In this document: piece by piece, positions 1 to 6,784 of the stretch
Numbering within the stretch: the first letter of the stretch is position 1
Layout of the letters: each line of letters opens with the position of its first letter
NCBI GenBank assembly: GCA_016201805.1
Contig: JACQCB010000045.1
Span: forward strand, 1 to 10,671
Origin: Nitrospirota bacterium
GTDB taxonomy: Bacteria; Nitrospirota; Nitrospiria; Nitrospirales; Nitrospiraceae
Direction of reading: 5' to 3'
Length of the DNA stretch: 10,671 bases
The notes under the pieces: generated by a model
Databases searched by the model: none
The model's input: the letters and a program-made list of their open reading frames with translations, nothing else
Told to the model about the DNA's origin: nothing
Made by a program: the position numbers and the translations under genes

Positions 1-145
1 CGGGCGGAGGCCCGCCGGCCGCCGGTGCCTCTCCACCGCTAGCGAGAGCTGGCAGCGCCGCGACGACTGGCAGAAGAATCAGCCCAATCATCGCGCTCAA
101 CGCCAGAACTGCCAGCGTCTTCTTTCGGGTTACACTACCCATGGA
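1..145 (-). CDS. secreted or membrane-anchored protein, N-terminal fragment
   Basis: Only the first 48 codons are inside the window; the gene runs off the left edge. The start is the ATG at 145-143, preceded by a good Shine-Dalgarno (GGGAGG, 5-6 nt upstream). The product begins MGSVTRKK, followed by a hydrophobic stretch (about residues 9-33, ending PALAS). This looks like a Sec signal peptide, with a possible cleavage after ALA, or else a single N-terminal anchor. A Gly/Ala/Pro-rich segment follows (GGEAPAAGGPPP). No catalytic domain is visible, so no function can be given. It is the third gene of the small unit that follows the strong promoter at 709-737. The two genes before it encode single-helix microproteins, which fits a membrane or periplasmic complex. 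Confidence 0.75.
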
Positions 146-191
146 TACCTCCCTCAACAATCACGATATGGTTCCTAAGAAAGCTCCCGCC

Positions 192-237
192 CCATCCGGC
201 GCGACGGCTTGCCACGACTTGCCGATCCGGCCTATGG
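192..237 (-). other. possible RNA stem directly after the 40-aa gene
   Basis: Short complementary segments nest here: 192-199 (CCATCCGG) with 227-230 (CCGG) and 234-237 (ATGG), and inside them 205-208 (CGGC) with 221-224 (GCCG). The structure would abut the stop codon of the upstream microprotein in the mRNA. No T-tract follows, so it is not a classical intrinsic terminator. It could be a processing or stabilising hairpin, or chance in GC-rich DNA. Confidence 0.25.
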
Positions 238-238
238 G

Positions 239-361
239 TTACTTCCTGAACAGATACCAATAATCCAATCCCTGCATGTCCATCAGGAAATGATCAACCA
301 GGGTAAAATAGGTGACGGCGATCACCGCCGACACCACCACGTACATGATCGTCTTGCCCAT
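239..361 (-). CDS. 40-aa single-helix membrane microprotein
   Basis: This small ORF starts at ATG 361-359 and ends with TAA at 241-239. A purine-rich Shine-Dalgarno (GGGGGAG) lies about 7 nt upstream. The product begins MGKTIMYVVVSAVIAVTYF, and residues 4-21 form one transmembrane helix. A short tail rich in aromatic and acidic residues follows (DHFLMDMQGLDYWYLFRK). It lies 76 nt after the 42-aa microprotein gene and 93 nt before the signal-peptide gene, on the same strand. Single-helix proteins of this size are often accessory subunits of respiratory complexes (CydX and CcoQ are examples of the type), but I see no specific similarity to a named family. The good ribosome site, the sharp helix and the matching neighbour argue for a real gene. 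Confidence 0.65.
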   Translation of the reverse strand: MGKTIMYVVVSAVIAVTYFTLVDHFLMDMQGLDYWYLFRK

Positions 362-437
362 TTTTTCACTCCCCCGTTAACGACGACGACTCGGCACTTG
401 CAGATTCAGGCTCGGCCCGTCAGACTACGCACCAAAC

Positions 438-566
438 CTAGCAAGGGCATTGAATACCATTGAACCAGTAAAAGAACCAGAGGCTCACAGCACAAGTGAT
501 GTAGAAGATCATCTTGCCGATTTTGGTCGTCGTGTCGTTCTGCGGTGCGGCTATTTCTGCTCCCAT
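438..566 (-). CDS. 42-aa single-helix membrane microprotein
   Basis: The ORF starts at ATG 566-564 and ends with TAG at 440-438. A strong Shine-Dalgarno (AGGAGAAGG) sits directly upstream. Residues 1-18 are polar (MGAEIAAPQNDTTTKIGK). Residues 19-35 form an aromatic-rich transmembrane helix (MIFYITCAVSLWFFYWF). The tail is NGIQCPC, with Cys40 and Cys42 as a C-P-C motif at the extreme C-terminus, plus Cys25 in the helix. A terminal Cys pair could bind a metal or form a disulphide; this is inference. It is the first gene after the consensus promoter at 709-737, giving a 5' UTR of about 135 nt. The family is not recognised. Confidence 0.65.
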   Translation of the reverse strand: MGAEIAAPQNDTTTKIGKMIFYITCAVSLWFFYWFNGIQCPC

Positions 567-681
567 TTCCTTCTCCTCGCGTGCAAGAATGATTAACGCA
601 AAACCCCGTCACTCCGTTCTTGACAGACCCCTAGCTCTATGTTAATGCTCTCTCCTTTGGCGCTACTTGAGAGGGTACAGG

Positions 682-786
682 ATGAATAAAAATTCAAAAA
701 TTTTCGACATTATAGTTTTGGCCGGTATGGTTGTCAATATAATTTTGGCCGTGTTTCTGATTCTCTATTATTTTGATTTTCTATGA
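682..786 (+). CDS. possible 34-aa hydrophobic peptide, opposite strand (doubtful)
   Basis: This is the only rightward ORF I consider at all plausible. ATG 682 is preceded by GAGAGGG at 6-nt spacing, and upstream lies TTGACA (620-625) with a weak GTTAAT (641-646) at 15-nt spacing. The product (MNKNSKIFDIIVLAG...) would be one transmembrane helix, residues 9-31. It ends at TGA 784-786, overlapping the last codons of the convergent SUMF1 gene. Against it, the ORF coincides with an AT-rich promoter island that contains a perfect leftward promoter, and AT-rich DNA readily encodes chance hydrophobic peptides. Confidence 0.22.
   Translation: MNKNSKIFDIIVLAGMVVNIILAVFLILYYFDFL
709..737 (-). promoter_or_regulatory. 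perfect consensus sigma-70 promoter reading left
   Basis: Read on the minus strand, the -35 hexamer is TTGACA (737-732), the spacer is exactly 17 nt, and the -10 hexamer is TATAAT (714-709). Both hexamers match the consensus fully. The predicted start is near 702. The DNA upstream of the -35 (738-780) is AT-rich, like an UP element. In this GC-rich context such a match is unlikely by chance. It would drive the 42-aa and 40-aa microprotein genes and the gene at the left edge, independently of the long operon ending at 781. Confidence 0.8.
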
Positions 787-1683
787 CTTTTTCACTCCCG
801 TAGAGCCTGTTCCGCTTCCTTCCCCATCACCGAAACCTGCACAACGGAACCCGATCGTTTCATCGCGAAAATCAGGCACCATCTTGCTCCGACTCGTGAT
901 TCTCGCATCACTACCACTGGTGGTATAGCCTCCCCCGCGCATCACTCGATACACCCCGTGGTCGGGACCTTGCGGGTTCCTGTCGGCCTGATCGCGGTAG
1001 GCATCTTCCGCATACCAATCGGCAACCCATTCCATCACGTTTCCGGCTCCATCGGCAACCCCGAAGGGGCTGACATCGCGCTTGAACGATCCCACAGGGG
1101 CCGTCACTTCGTAACCATCATTGGCCACCGCTCGATTCGACGCCATCGAGTCCGGCTCGTTGCCCCAGGGCCAGAGCCGGCCATCGGTTCCCCGCATGGC
1201 CTTCTCCCATTCCGCCTCGGTCGGCAACCGCCGGCCCTTCCACCGGCAATAGGCGTCGGCATCCTCCCATGAGACATAGGTGGCGGGCTGGCTCACGCCT
1301 CCCGTGCGGCTTGTGTTTTTTGCGTATCGGGACGGCGGAGCCGCTTTGCGATGCCCTGTCGCAGCCACAAACGCCTGGTACTGGCGATTGGTCACTTCAT
1401 AGGGGTCGATTAAAAACGCGTCCAGGTCGATGGTCCGTTCCGGCTGTTCATCGTAGCCGCCCACCATGGTGCCGCGGATGAACGGCCCGGCCGGGATCAG
1501 GACCATGTCCTCACCGAGCGGTGCCTCATTCGTCGAAGCGGGCTGCACGGCCGGCTCAACGGATTGCGGGAGAGTCGGATCGACAGGCGGCAGCCTGGTT
1601 CCCTTGATAATCCCTATCACCGGCAGGCTTGCCATGAAGATTACGACCAACAGGAACGCGACCTTGAATTTTGTTTCCAGCAT
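781..1683 (-). CDS. membrane-anchored SUMF1 (FGE-sulfatase fold) protein, second copy
   Basis: The protein has 300 aa. Residues 8-27 are a hydrophobic N-terminal anchor or signal, followed by a Pro-rich linker (30-58). Residues 59-283 form a complete SUMF1 domain: MVLIPAGPF (60-68), the VTNRQYQAF segment (97-105), AYCRWKGRRLPTEAEWEKAMRG (145-164), GNVMEWVADW (214-223), RVMRGGGY (246-253) and IGFRCA (277-282). This family includes the formylglycine-generating enzyme, EgtB-type enzymes and many non-catalytic or unknown members. The two copper-binding Cys of true FGE, which follow the RGGS motif, are absent (TTSGSDARITSRS), so sulfatase activation is unlikely. The C-terminal tail is Gly/Ser-rich. 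It lies 72 nt after a paralogous gene, is probably extracytoplasmic, and is last in the oxidase operon. The SUMF1 fold is certain; the function is unknown. Confidence 0.9.
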   Translation of the reverse strand: MLETKFKVAFLLVVIFMASLPVIGIIKGTRLPPVDPTLPQSVEPAVQPASTNEAPLGEDMVLIPAGPFIRGTMVGGYDEQPERTIDLDAFLIDPYEVTNRQYQAFVAATGHRKAAPPSRYAKNTSRTGGVSQPATYVSWEDADAYCRWKGRRLPTEAEWEKAMRGTDGRLWPWGNEPDSMASNRAVANDGYEVTAPVGSFKRDVSPFGVADGAGNVMEWVADWYAEDAYRDQADRNPQGPDHGVYRVMRGGGYTTSGSDARITSRSKMVPDFRDETIGFRCAGFGDGEGSGTGSTGVKKS

Positions 1684-1703
1684 GGATCGGGACCTCAGGC
1701 CAC

Positions 1704-1724
1704 GCGGCGGTCAACGACCGCCGC
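1704..1724 (-). other. 9-bp GC hairpin between the two SUMF1 genes
   Basis: Positions 1704-1712 (GCGGCGGTC) are perfectly complementary to 1716-1724 (GACCGCCGC) around a 3-nt loop. The stem lies in the 72-nt spacer between the two SUMF1 genes. There is no U-tract, so it is not a standard intrinsic terminator. It may stabilise the upstream transcript or reduce expression of the last gene. Confidence 0.5.
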
Positions 1725-1755
1725 AACCGCCGACATCAGACCGTGAACGGATCGC

Positions 1756-2676
1756 TCAGGACTTGCCCCGTTGTCCCTGTGGTTCTTCCTCCGGGTCCTT
1801 GGCACAACGAATGCCGATAGTGCTGTCGGTCCGCCACATCTTTGCCTGAAATCGCTTCGCGAGTCGCGCATTGTGCTGGGTCTCGCGCCAGGAACCGCCG
1901 CGAATGACTTTGTGCTGGCCGTCTTCCGGTCCCGGAGGGTCGCGGTAGGGCGCCTTTTTGTAGTAGTGCTCGTCATAGGTGTCGGCCACCCACTCGGCCA
2001 CGTTGCCGGTCATGTCATAGAGCCCGTACTGGCTCCTGCCGGACTCAAATGAGCCGGGCGGAGCGAGGTACTTGACCCCATCCTCATCCCCGTCCACGTT
2101 GGCATGGCCGGCGCCGAACTCGTCGCCCCAGGGATACCGACGCTTGCTCTCGCCCCGCGCGGCCTTCTCCCATTCCGCCTCGGTGGGAAGCCGCTTGCCG
2201 GCCCACTTGCAATAGGCTTCCGCATCGGCCCAGGAAATCCCCATGGCTGGAAGGTCCGGCTTGAGAATTTTCGACTGATCGTCCTCGAAGACCGGCACGA
2301 ACGGCTTCCCCCGCTTCGTCATTTTGACGTAGCGCTCATAGTCCCCCTGCGTCACTTCTTTTTTGTCCATGTAAAACGTACGCAGGTACACCTGATGCTC
2401 CGGGGCCTCGTCCGGATCCCCTTCTTGGCTCCCCATGGTGAACGGTCCTTCGGGAATCTGCACCATCTCACGCCCGTCTTCGCCCATCACGATCTTGTAC
2501 ATCGAAAAATCTCTTGGCGCGACCGCCACGACGGGTTTGTGCTCCGTCACGATCGAGGCCACCAGTTCCCGCTGCTTCTTGGCCTTGTAGGACTCGTAGA
2601 CCAGTCCCACGATCATGAGGATGAAGGCGGCAAATACGAATACGATGGACCCGATCAACACACCTCTGTTTTCCAT
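1756..2676 (-). CDS. membrane-anchored SUMF1 (FGE-sulfatase fold) protein, first copy
   Basis: The protein has 306 aa. Residues 6-28 are one transmembrane helix with a short N-terminus (MENRG). A basic, charged linker follows (30-56), then a SUMF1 domain over residues 70-293: MVQIPEGPFTMGS (71-83), EVTQGDYERYV (107-117), AYCKWAGKRLPTEAEWEKAARG (154-175), YPWGDEFG (181-188), GNVAEWVADTYD (224-235), KVIRGGSW (256-263) and IGIRCA (287-292). The active-site Cys pair of genuine FGE after RGGSW is missing (RETQHNARLAKR), so a formylglycine-generating role is unlikely. It is paralogous to the next gene downstream; the pair probably arose by duplication. The start at ATG 2676-2674 follows a run of seven G two nt upstream and GGAGG further upstream. 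Both copies probably sit outside the membrane next to the oxidase, but their role is unknown. Confidence 0.92.
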   Translation of the reverse strand: MENRGVLIGSIVFVFAAFILMIVGLVYESYKAKKQRELVASIVTEHKPVVAVAPRDFSMYKIVMGEDGREMVQIPEGPFTMGSQEGDPDEAPEHQVYLRTFYMDKKEVTQGDYERYVKMTKRGKPFVPVFEDDQSKILKPDLPAMGISWADAEAYCKWAGKRLPTEAEWEKAARGESKRRYPWGDEFGAGHANVDGDEDGVKYLAPPGSFESGRSQYGLYDMTGNVAEWVADTYDEHYYKKAPYRDPPGPEDGQHKVIRGGSWRETQHNARLAKRFQAKMWRTDSTIGIRCAKDPEEEPQGQRGKS

Positions 2677-2727
2677 ACCCCCCCGCTATCTATCCTCCGC
2701 ACGATCCAACGATGGAGAGCCACAGTG

Positions 2728-3081
2728 TCACGGCTGCGGCTTATCCGCTGCGGCAGCCCGTTTTCGATCCACCCACAGATCCATGAGCATCGAGAATTGC
2801 ACTCCCAGGAACCCACCCATCGCGGCCCCAGCTCCGGCCCCCACCGAAATCTTATCAGGACCGGCCAGTCCCCACGCAAGCGCGCCCCCCACGATCGTAC
2901 CGACCAGGATGCTGATCAGGAAGCGGCGCCCTCCGAAAATCCCGACGACGGTGCCGAGCGCCACGCCGACACCGGCCGTCACAGGAAACGCGCCGCCGCC
3001 CAACAGCAAGCCGATCAGGGTCCCGACGGTCCCCATGACCACCACGCCCAAGCCCATGTCGACGATTTTTCGTACAGACAT
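2728..3081 (-). CDS. small Gly-rich membrane protein, unknown function
   Basis: A 117-aa protein from ATG 3081-3079 (start MSVRKIVDMG). It has three or four Gly/Ala/Val-rich transmembrane helices: about residues 9-29, 33-50, 55-72 and 78-95, then FSMLMDLWVDRKRAAA at the C-terminal end. The glycine pattern (GTVGTLIGLLLGGGAF, GAGAGAAMGGFLG) resembles small helix-packing 'glycine zipper' membrane proteins, but I cannot assign a family. I chose this ATG because GAGAAG lies about 9 nt upstream. A GTG at 3111-3109 in the same frame would add 10 residues but has no clear ribosome site. The gene lies between DUF3047 and the first SUMF1 gene and is probably co-transcribed. Confidence 0.65.
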   Translation of the reverse strand: MSVRKIVDMGLGVVVMGTVGTLIGLLLGGGAFPVTAGVGVALGTVVGIFGGRRFLISILVGTIVGGALAWGLAGPDKISVGAGAGAAMGGFLGVQFSMLMDLWVDRKRAAAADKPQP

Positions 3082-3135
3082 CGCCGGCTTCTCTGTTGCC
3101 GAGGAAACCACGGACTTGCGCTCGCCGTCCGATCG

Positions 3136-3792
3136 TTAGGACGCCGAGACACCGATCGGCCCGAAGTCGATCTCGACGCCTGGCCCAGCCAGCAGCGAAA
3201 TCCCCCAGGCTTTGTCGGCCGGCTCATGCTTGTGAATGCGCTTGAAGTCGTCGTAGGCGTTGACCCGTTCCTCGATCCACTCGCCGACCGGTTGGGGGCC
3301 GGTCCGCTGGACGATTTCAGAGGCGTCAAACAATCCGCCTTCCTTGATCGTCCCCTTGACCTTGGTCGCACTCCACACGTACTTGTTCGCCACCGGAATG
3401 ACCATGAGATCCGTATCCAGCGAGACGAAGACCACCGCAATCGGCTCCGCCCCGTCCGGTGCAGCCTTCAAACGCCACCGCCACGTCAGGATCGGAAGCG
3501 CCTTCGAATCCCAGGCTATTTTCTTGTATATCCGCTGATCCGCCTTACGAACGGCCAGAAACGGGACCTCGCCTTCCGATTCGACCTGGTAGGACTGCTT
3601 GGCCGTGGACTCGTTGCGCTGCGCTTTCCAGTCTCGCGGAAATCCATCCGCATTTTTGGCTTTGAAGTCTTCCAGCATCATCGGGGCGGCCGGACCGGCC
3701 GGAGCCGTGCGCGACGTGCCAGGCAGGGTGAGGAACACAAGGCCGACCAGAATGGCTGTACTACCGGCCCGGATTGCACGTGGAAAATTCAT
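3136..3792 (-). CDS. secreted DUF3047 family protein
   Basis: The protein has 218 aa. Residues 1-30 form a signal peptide (basic start MNFPRAIRAG, hydrophobic 11-24, likely cleavage near SRTA). The mature part matches DUF3047 by its landmarks: LEDFKAKNADGFPRDWK (40-56), the P.LTWRWRLK segment (100-109), IAVVFVSLDTD (118-128), ANKYVWSATK (135-144), EWIEERVNAYDDFKRI (171-186), GISLLAGPG (197-205) and the C-terminal IDFGPIGVSA (208-217). DUF3047 proteins are small secreted beta-rich proteins of unknown function. The start codon overlaps the stop of the oxidase gene by 4 nt (ATGA), so the two are probably translationally coupled. This suggests a periplasmic accessory of the oxidase-like complex. 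Confidence 0.88.
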   Translation of the reverse strand: MNFPRAIRAGSTAILVGLVFLTLPGTSRTAPAGPAAPMMLEDFKAKNADGFPRDWKAQRNESTAKQSYQVESEGEVPFLAVRKADQRIYKKIAWDSKALPILTWRWRLKAAPDGAEPIAVVFVSLDTDLMVIPVANKYVWSATKVKGTIKEGGLFDASEIVQRTGPQPVGEWIEERVNAYDDFKRIHKHEPADKAWGISLLAGPGVEIDFGPIGVSAS

Positions 3793-5675
3793 GACGGTTG
3801 CACCTCGCGTGAAGCCGGCGGGAGCACATCCGCCCTCTCATCGGACGCATGGACCGGCAAAGAAATCGCCGCTTGATCTCGGCTGCTGATCCAGAAAAGC
3901 AGCAAGACCGTCAACCAGAAGACCAACATGTTCAGAGTGACCATCTTGGCGGCAAACCCCAACGAAGGAGTAAAGGCCCAAGGCGAAAGATCGGGCATCA
4001 GTTCGGTGACGTGCCAGGAGAGACGCCCCGACGATCTGATGAACCCCATCAGTCCCATCACCCAGGTAAACGTGGCCGCCAGCCCAAAGAGGGCCACCAT
4101 GCCGCGGACCGATATCTTGCCCCATTCGATCGGCCCATGCACCTTGGCCCCCTGCATCATGGCCCGGTTGATCAGCAGCCCGACGAACAGGACCGTGAAC
4201 GTGGTGAGGGCTTGCGGCGAGGCCAGCCCCACACGGATGCTGGCCGGCAGGTAGAACCCGTAGACCGCCAACCAGACGACGTTCAGAATGCCGGCCGTAA
4301 ACAACACCGCCAGCACGATATTGCCACCCCTGGTCCAAGACACCGTGAGGGTCCGGTTCGCCCGTCGGTAGAAGATGTAGCTGAGGGCCGTCAAACAAAT
4401 CATCACGTTGATCGCGCCGTTCTTGGCCGACATGACTCCATAATTGCCGATCACCGGATGTTGCGCGCCTCCCATGGCTTTGCCCTCGCCAGGGGCCATC
4501 ATGATCGTATGCGGCGTCAGCCACACGAACAGACAAATCGTCAAGGCCACGACCAGATATTTGAGATGCCCTTGATACCGCTCGCCGCCGCGAATCCGGC
4601 CCATGCTCTGCCAGAGATAGTAATTGATGCCGAGAAACAGCACGCCGACCAGCAGCGCCTGTACGACGAAGAGCCAGGTGAGCAACCCCCCCATCATGGT
4701 CACCCCCATGCTCTGCCGGAACGCATAGACCGACCGCATGAGCCAGTAGCCGGCAAAGGGCATCGGCAACAACGCGCAGACCGTCACAAACAGGAAGACG
4801 TAGCCGACCCAGTCGTAGTAAGCCCGCTCCTCGTCCGACTTACTCGTCAGGAATCGATAGGAGGCGTAGGCGATCACCACCGCGCCGCCGGACATCAAAT
4901 CAGCCAGAAAGCGGTGGACGTTCAGCGGATTCCAGAGCGCCGAATGAAGGAGATGCCACACATTGCCCAGATACCGCCCTTGCCCGTCCACGCCGGACGG
5001 CGCCATCATAAAAGCGGACCAGGCGTTGGCCAACAGCAGGAGCGCCGCCCCCAGGCCGTTCGCCACGACACCGACTGCGGCATGGCCCCACTTCAACGCC
5101 GGGGCCGCCATGCGATCCCAACTATAATAGTAGAGCACCAGGAAGATCGTCTCCCCCAGAAAGACGAAGGCATAGATCGGCATCATCGTCTTGAAAGTCC
5201 CGCCCATGTACCGCATGAAGCTGGGGTAGAGCGCGATAAACAGTCCCAGCATCAGACTGCCCACCACGGCCGTCAGGGACAACGCCAGCAGCGCCACCTT
5301 CAGAAAGTCCCGCGCCAGCCGGTCGTAGCGGATGGCCGCCAGACGGTCTCGTGTCATAAGGCCCAGGAACTCGAAGAGCACGCAGAAAATCGGCAGGGAC
5401 AGCACGAACCCTCCGAAGTAGGTGTGCTGCTGCGTGACGAACCAGACGAGGCTGCGATTGTCGATGGTGCCGTAACGAGGATAGACTGCCGCATCGGCCG
5501 GAGGCGCCGGCGGCCCCACCGGCACCCCCTCGGTCTTGTAGTACACATCGGTAGCCGTCTGCGGCTCGGCCTGGGCTTGGGCAAAGCCGACGGCCCCGAT
5601 CAGGCTCATTGCGACGAGCCAGCCGACCAAGAGGCCGGACAACCGGCTATTGATAATCGTTCGCCGCATCGCCAT
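3789..5675 (-). CDS. cytochrome bd-type oxidase subunit I (CydA) homologue, divergent
   Basis: A 628-aa membrane protein with about 13 helices after an N-terminal signal-like segment (13-33) and a Pro-rich periplasmic stretch (36-68). CydA landmarks aligned by eye: VTQQHTYFGG, H84 equivalent to the haem ligand H19; FLGETIFLVLYYYSWDRM, E175 equivalent to E107 with the E99 position not conserved; LLANAWSAFMMAPSG (214-228), like the CydA 'ANAWMQ.P' helix end; NVHRFLADL, H254 equivalent to H186; FRQSMG, M323 equivalent to M393; GRLSWHV (550-556), like GRQPW. H254 and M323 are only 69 residues apart (about 207 in E. coli CydA), so the quinol-binding Q-loop is missing. About 170 additional residues (three or four helices) lie between M323 and GRLSW. 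No cydB follows. Divergent CydA-like proteins without CydB are typical of Nitrospira. Oxygen reduction and the electron donor are not proven by sequence. The start at ATG 5675 fits the signal; ATG 5669 is an alternative. Confidence 0.88.
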   Translation of the reverse strand: MAMRRTIINSRLSGLLVGWLVAMSLIGAVGFAQAQAEPQTATDVYYKTEGVPVGPPAPPADAAVYPRYGTIDNRSLVWFVTQQHTYFGGFVLSLPIFCVLFEFLGLMTRDRLAAIRYDRLARDFLKVALLALSLTAVVGSLMLGLFIALYPSFMRYMGGTFKTMMPIYAFVFLGETIFLVLYYYSWDRMAAPALKWGHAAVGVVANGLGAALLLLANAWSAFMMAPSGVDGQGRYLGNVWHLLHSALWNPLNVHRFLADLMSGGAVVIAYASYRFLTSKSDEERAYYDWVGYVFLFVTVCALLPMPFAGYWLMRSVYAFRQSMGVTMMGGLLTWLFVVQALLVGVLFLGINYYLWQSMGRIRGGERYQGHLKYLVVALTICLFVWLTPHTIMMAPGEGKAMGGAQHPVIGNYGVMSAKNGAINVMICLTALSYIFYRRANRTLTVSWTRGGNIVLAVLFTAGILNVVWLAVYGFYLPASIRVGLASPQALTTFTVLFVGLLINRAMMQGAKVHGPIEWGKISVRGMVALFGLAATFTWVMGLMGFIRSSGRLSWHVTELMPDLSPWAFTPSLGFAAKMVTLNMLVFWLTVLLLFWISSRDQAAISLPVHASDERADVLPPASREVQPS

Positions 5676-5683
5676 GAACCGCC

Positions 5684-6781
5684 CTACCCTCTCCGCCCGG
5701 ACTCGCGCGCCATCCCGTCAACCCCATCAACCGAAGAAACGACCGGTTTGCCGGACGGAGAGCCGCCCTTCGACAGGATCCCCATGACGAAGGGACACCG
5801 TAAAAGAGACGCCGGCACCGTTTGTTGCACGCGGTCTTCGACCTGGCGGCGATAGCCCAGATAATACCCGTACAGCGCCATGATGCCCGACACAGCCCCG
5901 GCGATCAAGCCTTGTGCAAGCCCCCCCGTCTGTTCCAGGCGAAACAGAAAGACCACCGCTCCCACCAACACCAAATAGTACGTGGCCGCAAAAGCCAGCC
6001 CCGGCCACCACCAGAACCGAAACAGCTCCGACCAGCCGAGCGTACCCAGCCTCGCTCGCCAGCCACCGGGCCGTTGTTCGCCAGCCAGGTACGCCGCAAG
6101 AGCGACGCAGCCCCCGATGAGCGTCACCGCCACGAGCTGGCCAAGCTCCGTCCGGCCCGCCTCGCTCACCCGCGCTGCGCCCAGCGCCAACATCATCCCG
6201 CCACACACCGCCAGCCCGGACCATTGCGCAAGCGGTCCCGGATGGACTCGAAAGAGCAGGCGAAGGGGCACGCCGTTGGGGAACGTCAAGACGGACTCGC
6301 CTCGCCGCTGCAGCAGGCGCACGTGTCCGATCTCAAAGGCGTCCCGGGCGACGGAGGTGCAGGCGATGATGATCGCCATCATGGCCGGGCCATCAGGATG
6401 GCGCAGAAAATCATAGTGGACGAGCACCCTCAGAAGGGCAAGGACCATCAGCGAGAGCTGCACGCCGTAGGCAAACCCGGTCCACCCGACCACCCAACCG
6501 ACCAGTCTGGCGCCATCCTCTTTCCACAGGGTCCTCAAGGGGGCCGCGCGACCGACCCGGTAGGCCCACAAGGCGGTGGCCGCCGAGACCAGCCCGCTCA
6601 AGACCAGCAGAGTCACGGGCTCGACGAGGGGGTCTACCAGCTTGACGAGCCGGTAGACGGCGAAGGCCGCCAGCCCGGGAGCAAGCATGACCAGCCGCTT
6701 TTTTTTTCGAACTGCCTCCTGCGTCACCGCCAGGGTCAAGCGGGGCAGGACCCGCAATGTCATCCGATGCAACATATTCAC
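5684..6781 (-). CDS. polytopic membrane protein of unknown function (8 helices)
   Basis: A 365-aa protein with a basic N-terminus (HRMTLRVLPR..., RKKKR at 25-29) and about eight helices: 30-45, 53-74, 92-121, 132-145, 186-204, 213-233, 256-280 and 288-308. A hydrophilic C-terminal tail (311-365) is rich in Gly, Ser and Arg. Candidate functional residues are H122, H128, H153 and H180 and the aromatic FRFWWWP cluster (254-260). I recognise no family. It ends 8 nt before the oxidase gene, so it probably belongs to the same complex or its assembly. The start is GTG 6781 (or ATG 6775); neither has a convincing ribosome site, and the DNA just upstream is a heptad repeat. The codons for residues 25-28 contain a run of nine A (plus-strand T run at 6699-6707). 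Confidence 0.8.
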   Translation of the reverse strand: MNMLHRMTLRVLPRLTLAVTQEAVRKKKRLVMLAPGLAAFAVYRLVKLVDPLVEPVTLLVLSGLVSAATALWAYRVGRAAPLRTLWKEDGARLVGWVVGWTGFAYGVQLSLMVLALLRVLVHYDFLRHPDGPAMMAIIIACTSVARDAFEIGHVRLLQRRGESVLTFPNGVPLRLLFRVHPGPLAQWSGLAVCGGMMLALGAARVSEAGRTELGQLVAVTLIGGCVALAAYLAGEQRPGGWRARLGTLGWSELFRFWWWPGLAFAATYYLVLVGAVVFLFRLEQTGGLAQGLIAGAVSGIMALYGYYLGYRRQVEDRVQQTVPASLLRCPFVMGILSKGGSPSGKPVVSSVDGVDGMARESGRRG

Positions 6782-6784
6782 CCG

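Noticed and set aside
781..2676. Formylglycine-generating enzyme for a sulfatase
   Set aside because: The fold is right but the catalytic Cys pair is absent in both copies and no sulfatase is visible.
2104..3876. A 590-codon plus-strand open frame
   Set aside because: It crosses four well-supported minus-strand genes, has low-complexity Arg/His/Pro composition and no ribosome site.
3849..5855. A 668-codon open frame on the plus strand opposite the oxidase gene
   Set aside because: It is His/Arg/Gln/Pro-rich with no helix or domain pattern, and it is the antisense of clear membrane protein genes in GC-rich DNA.
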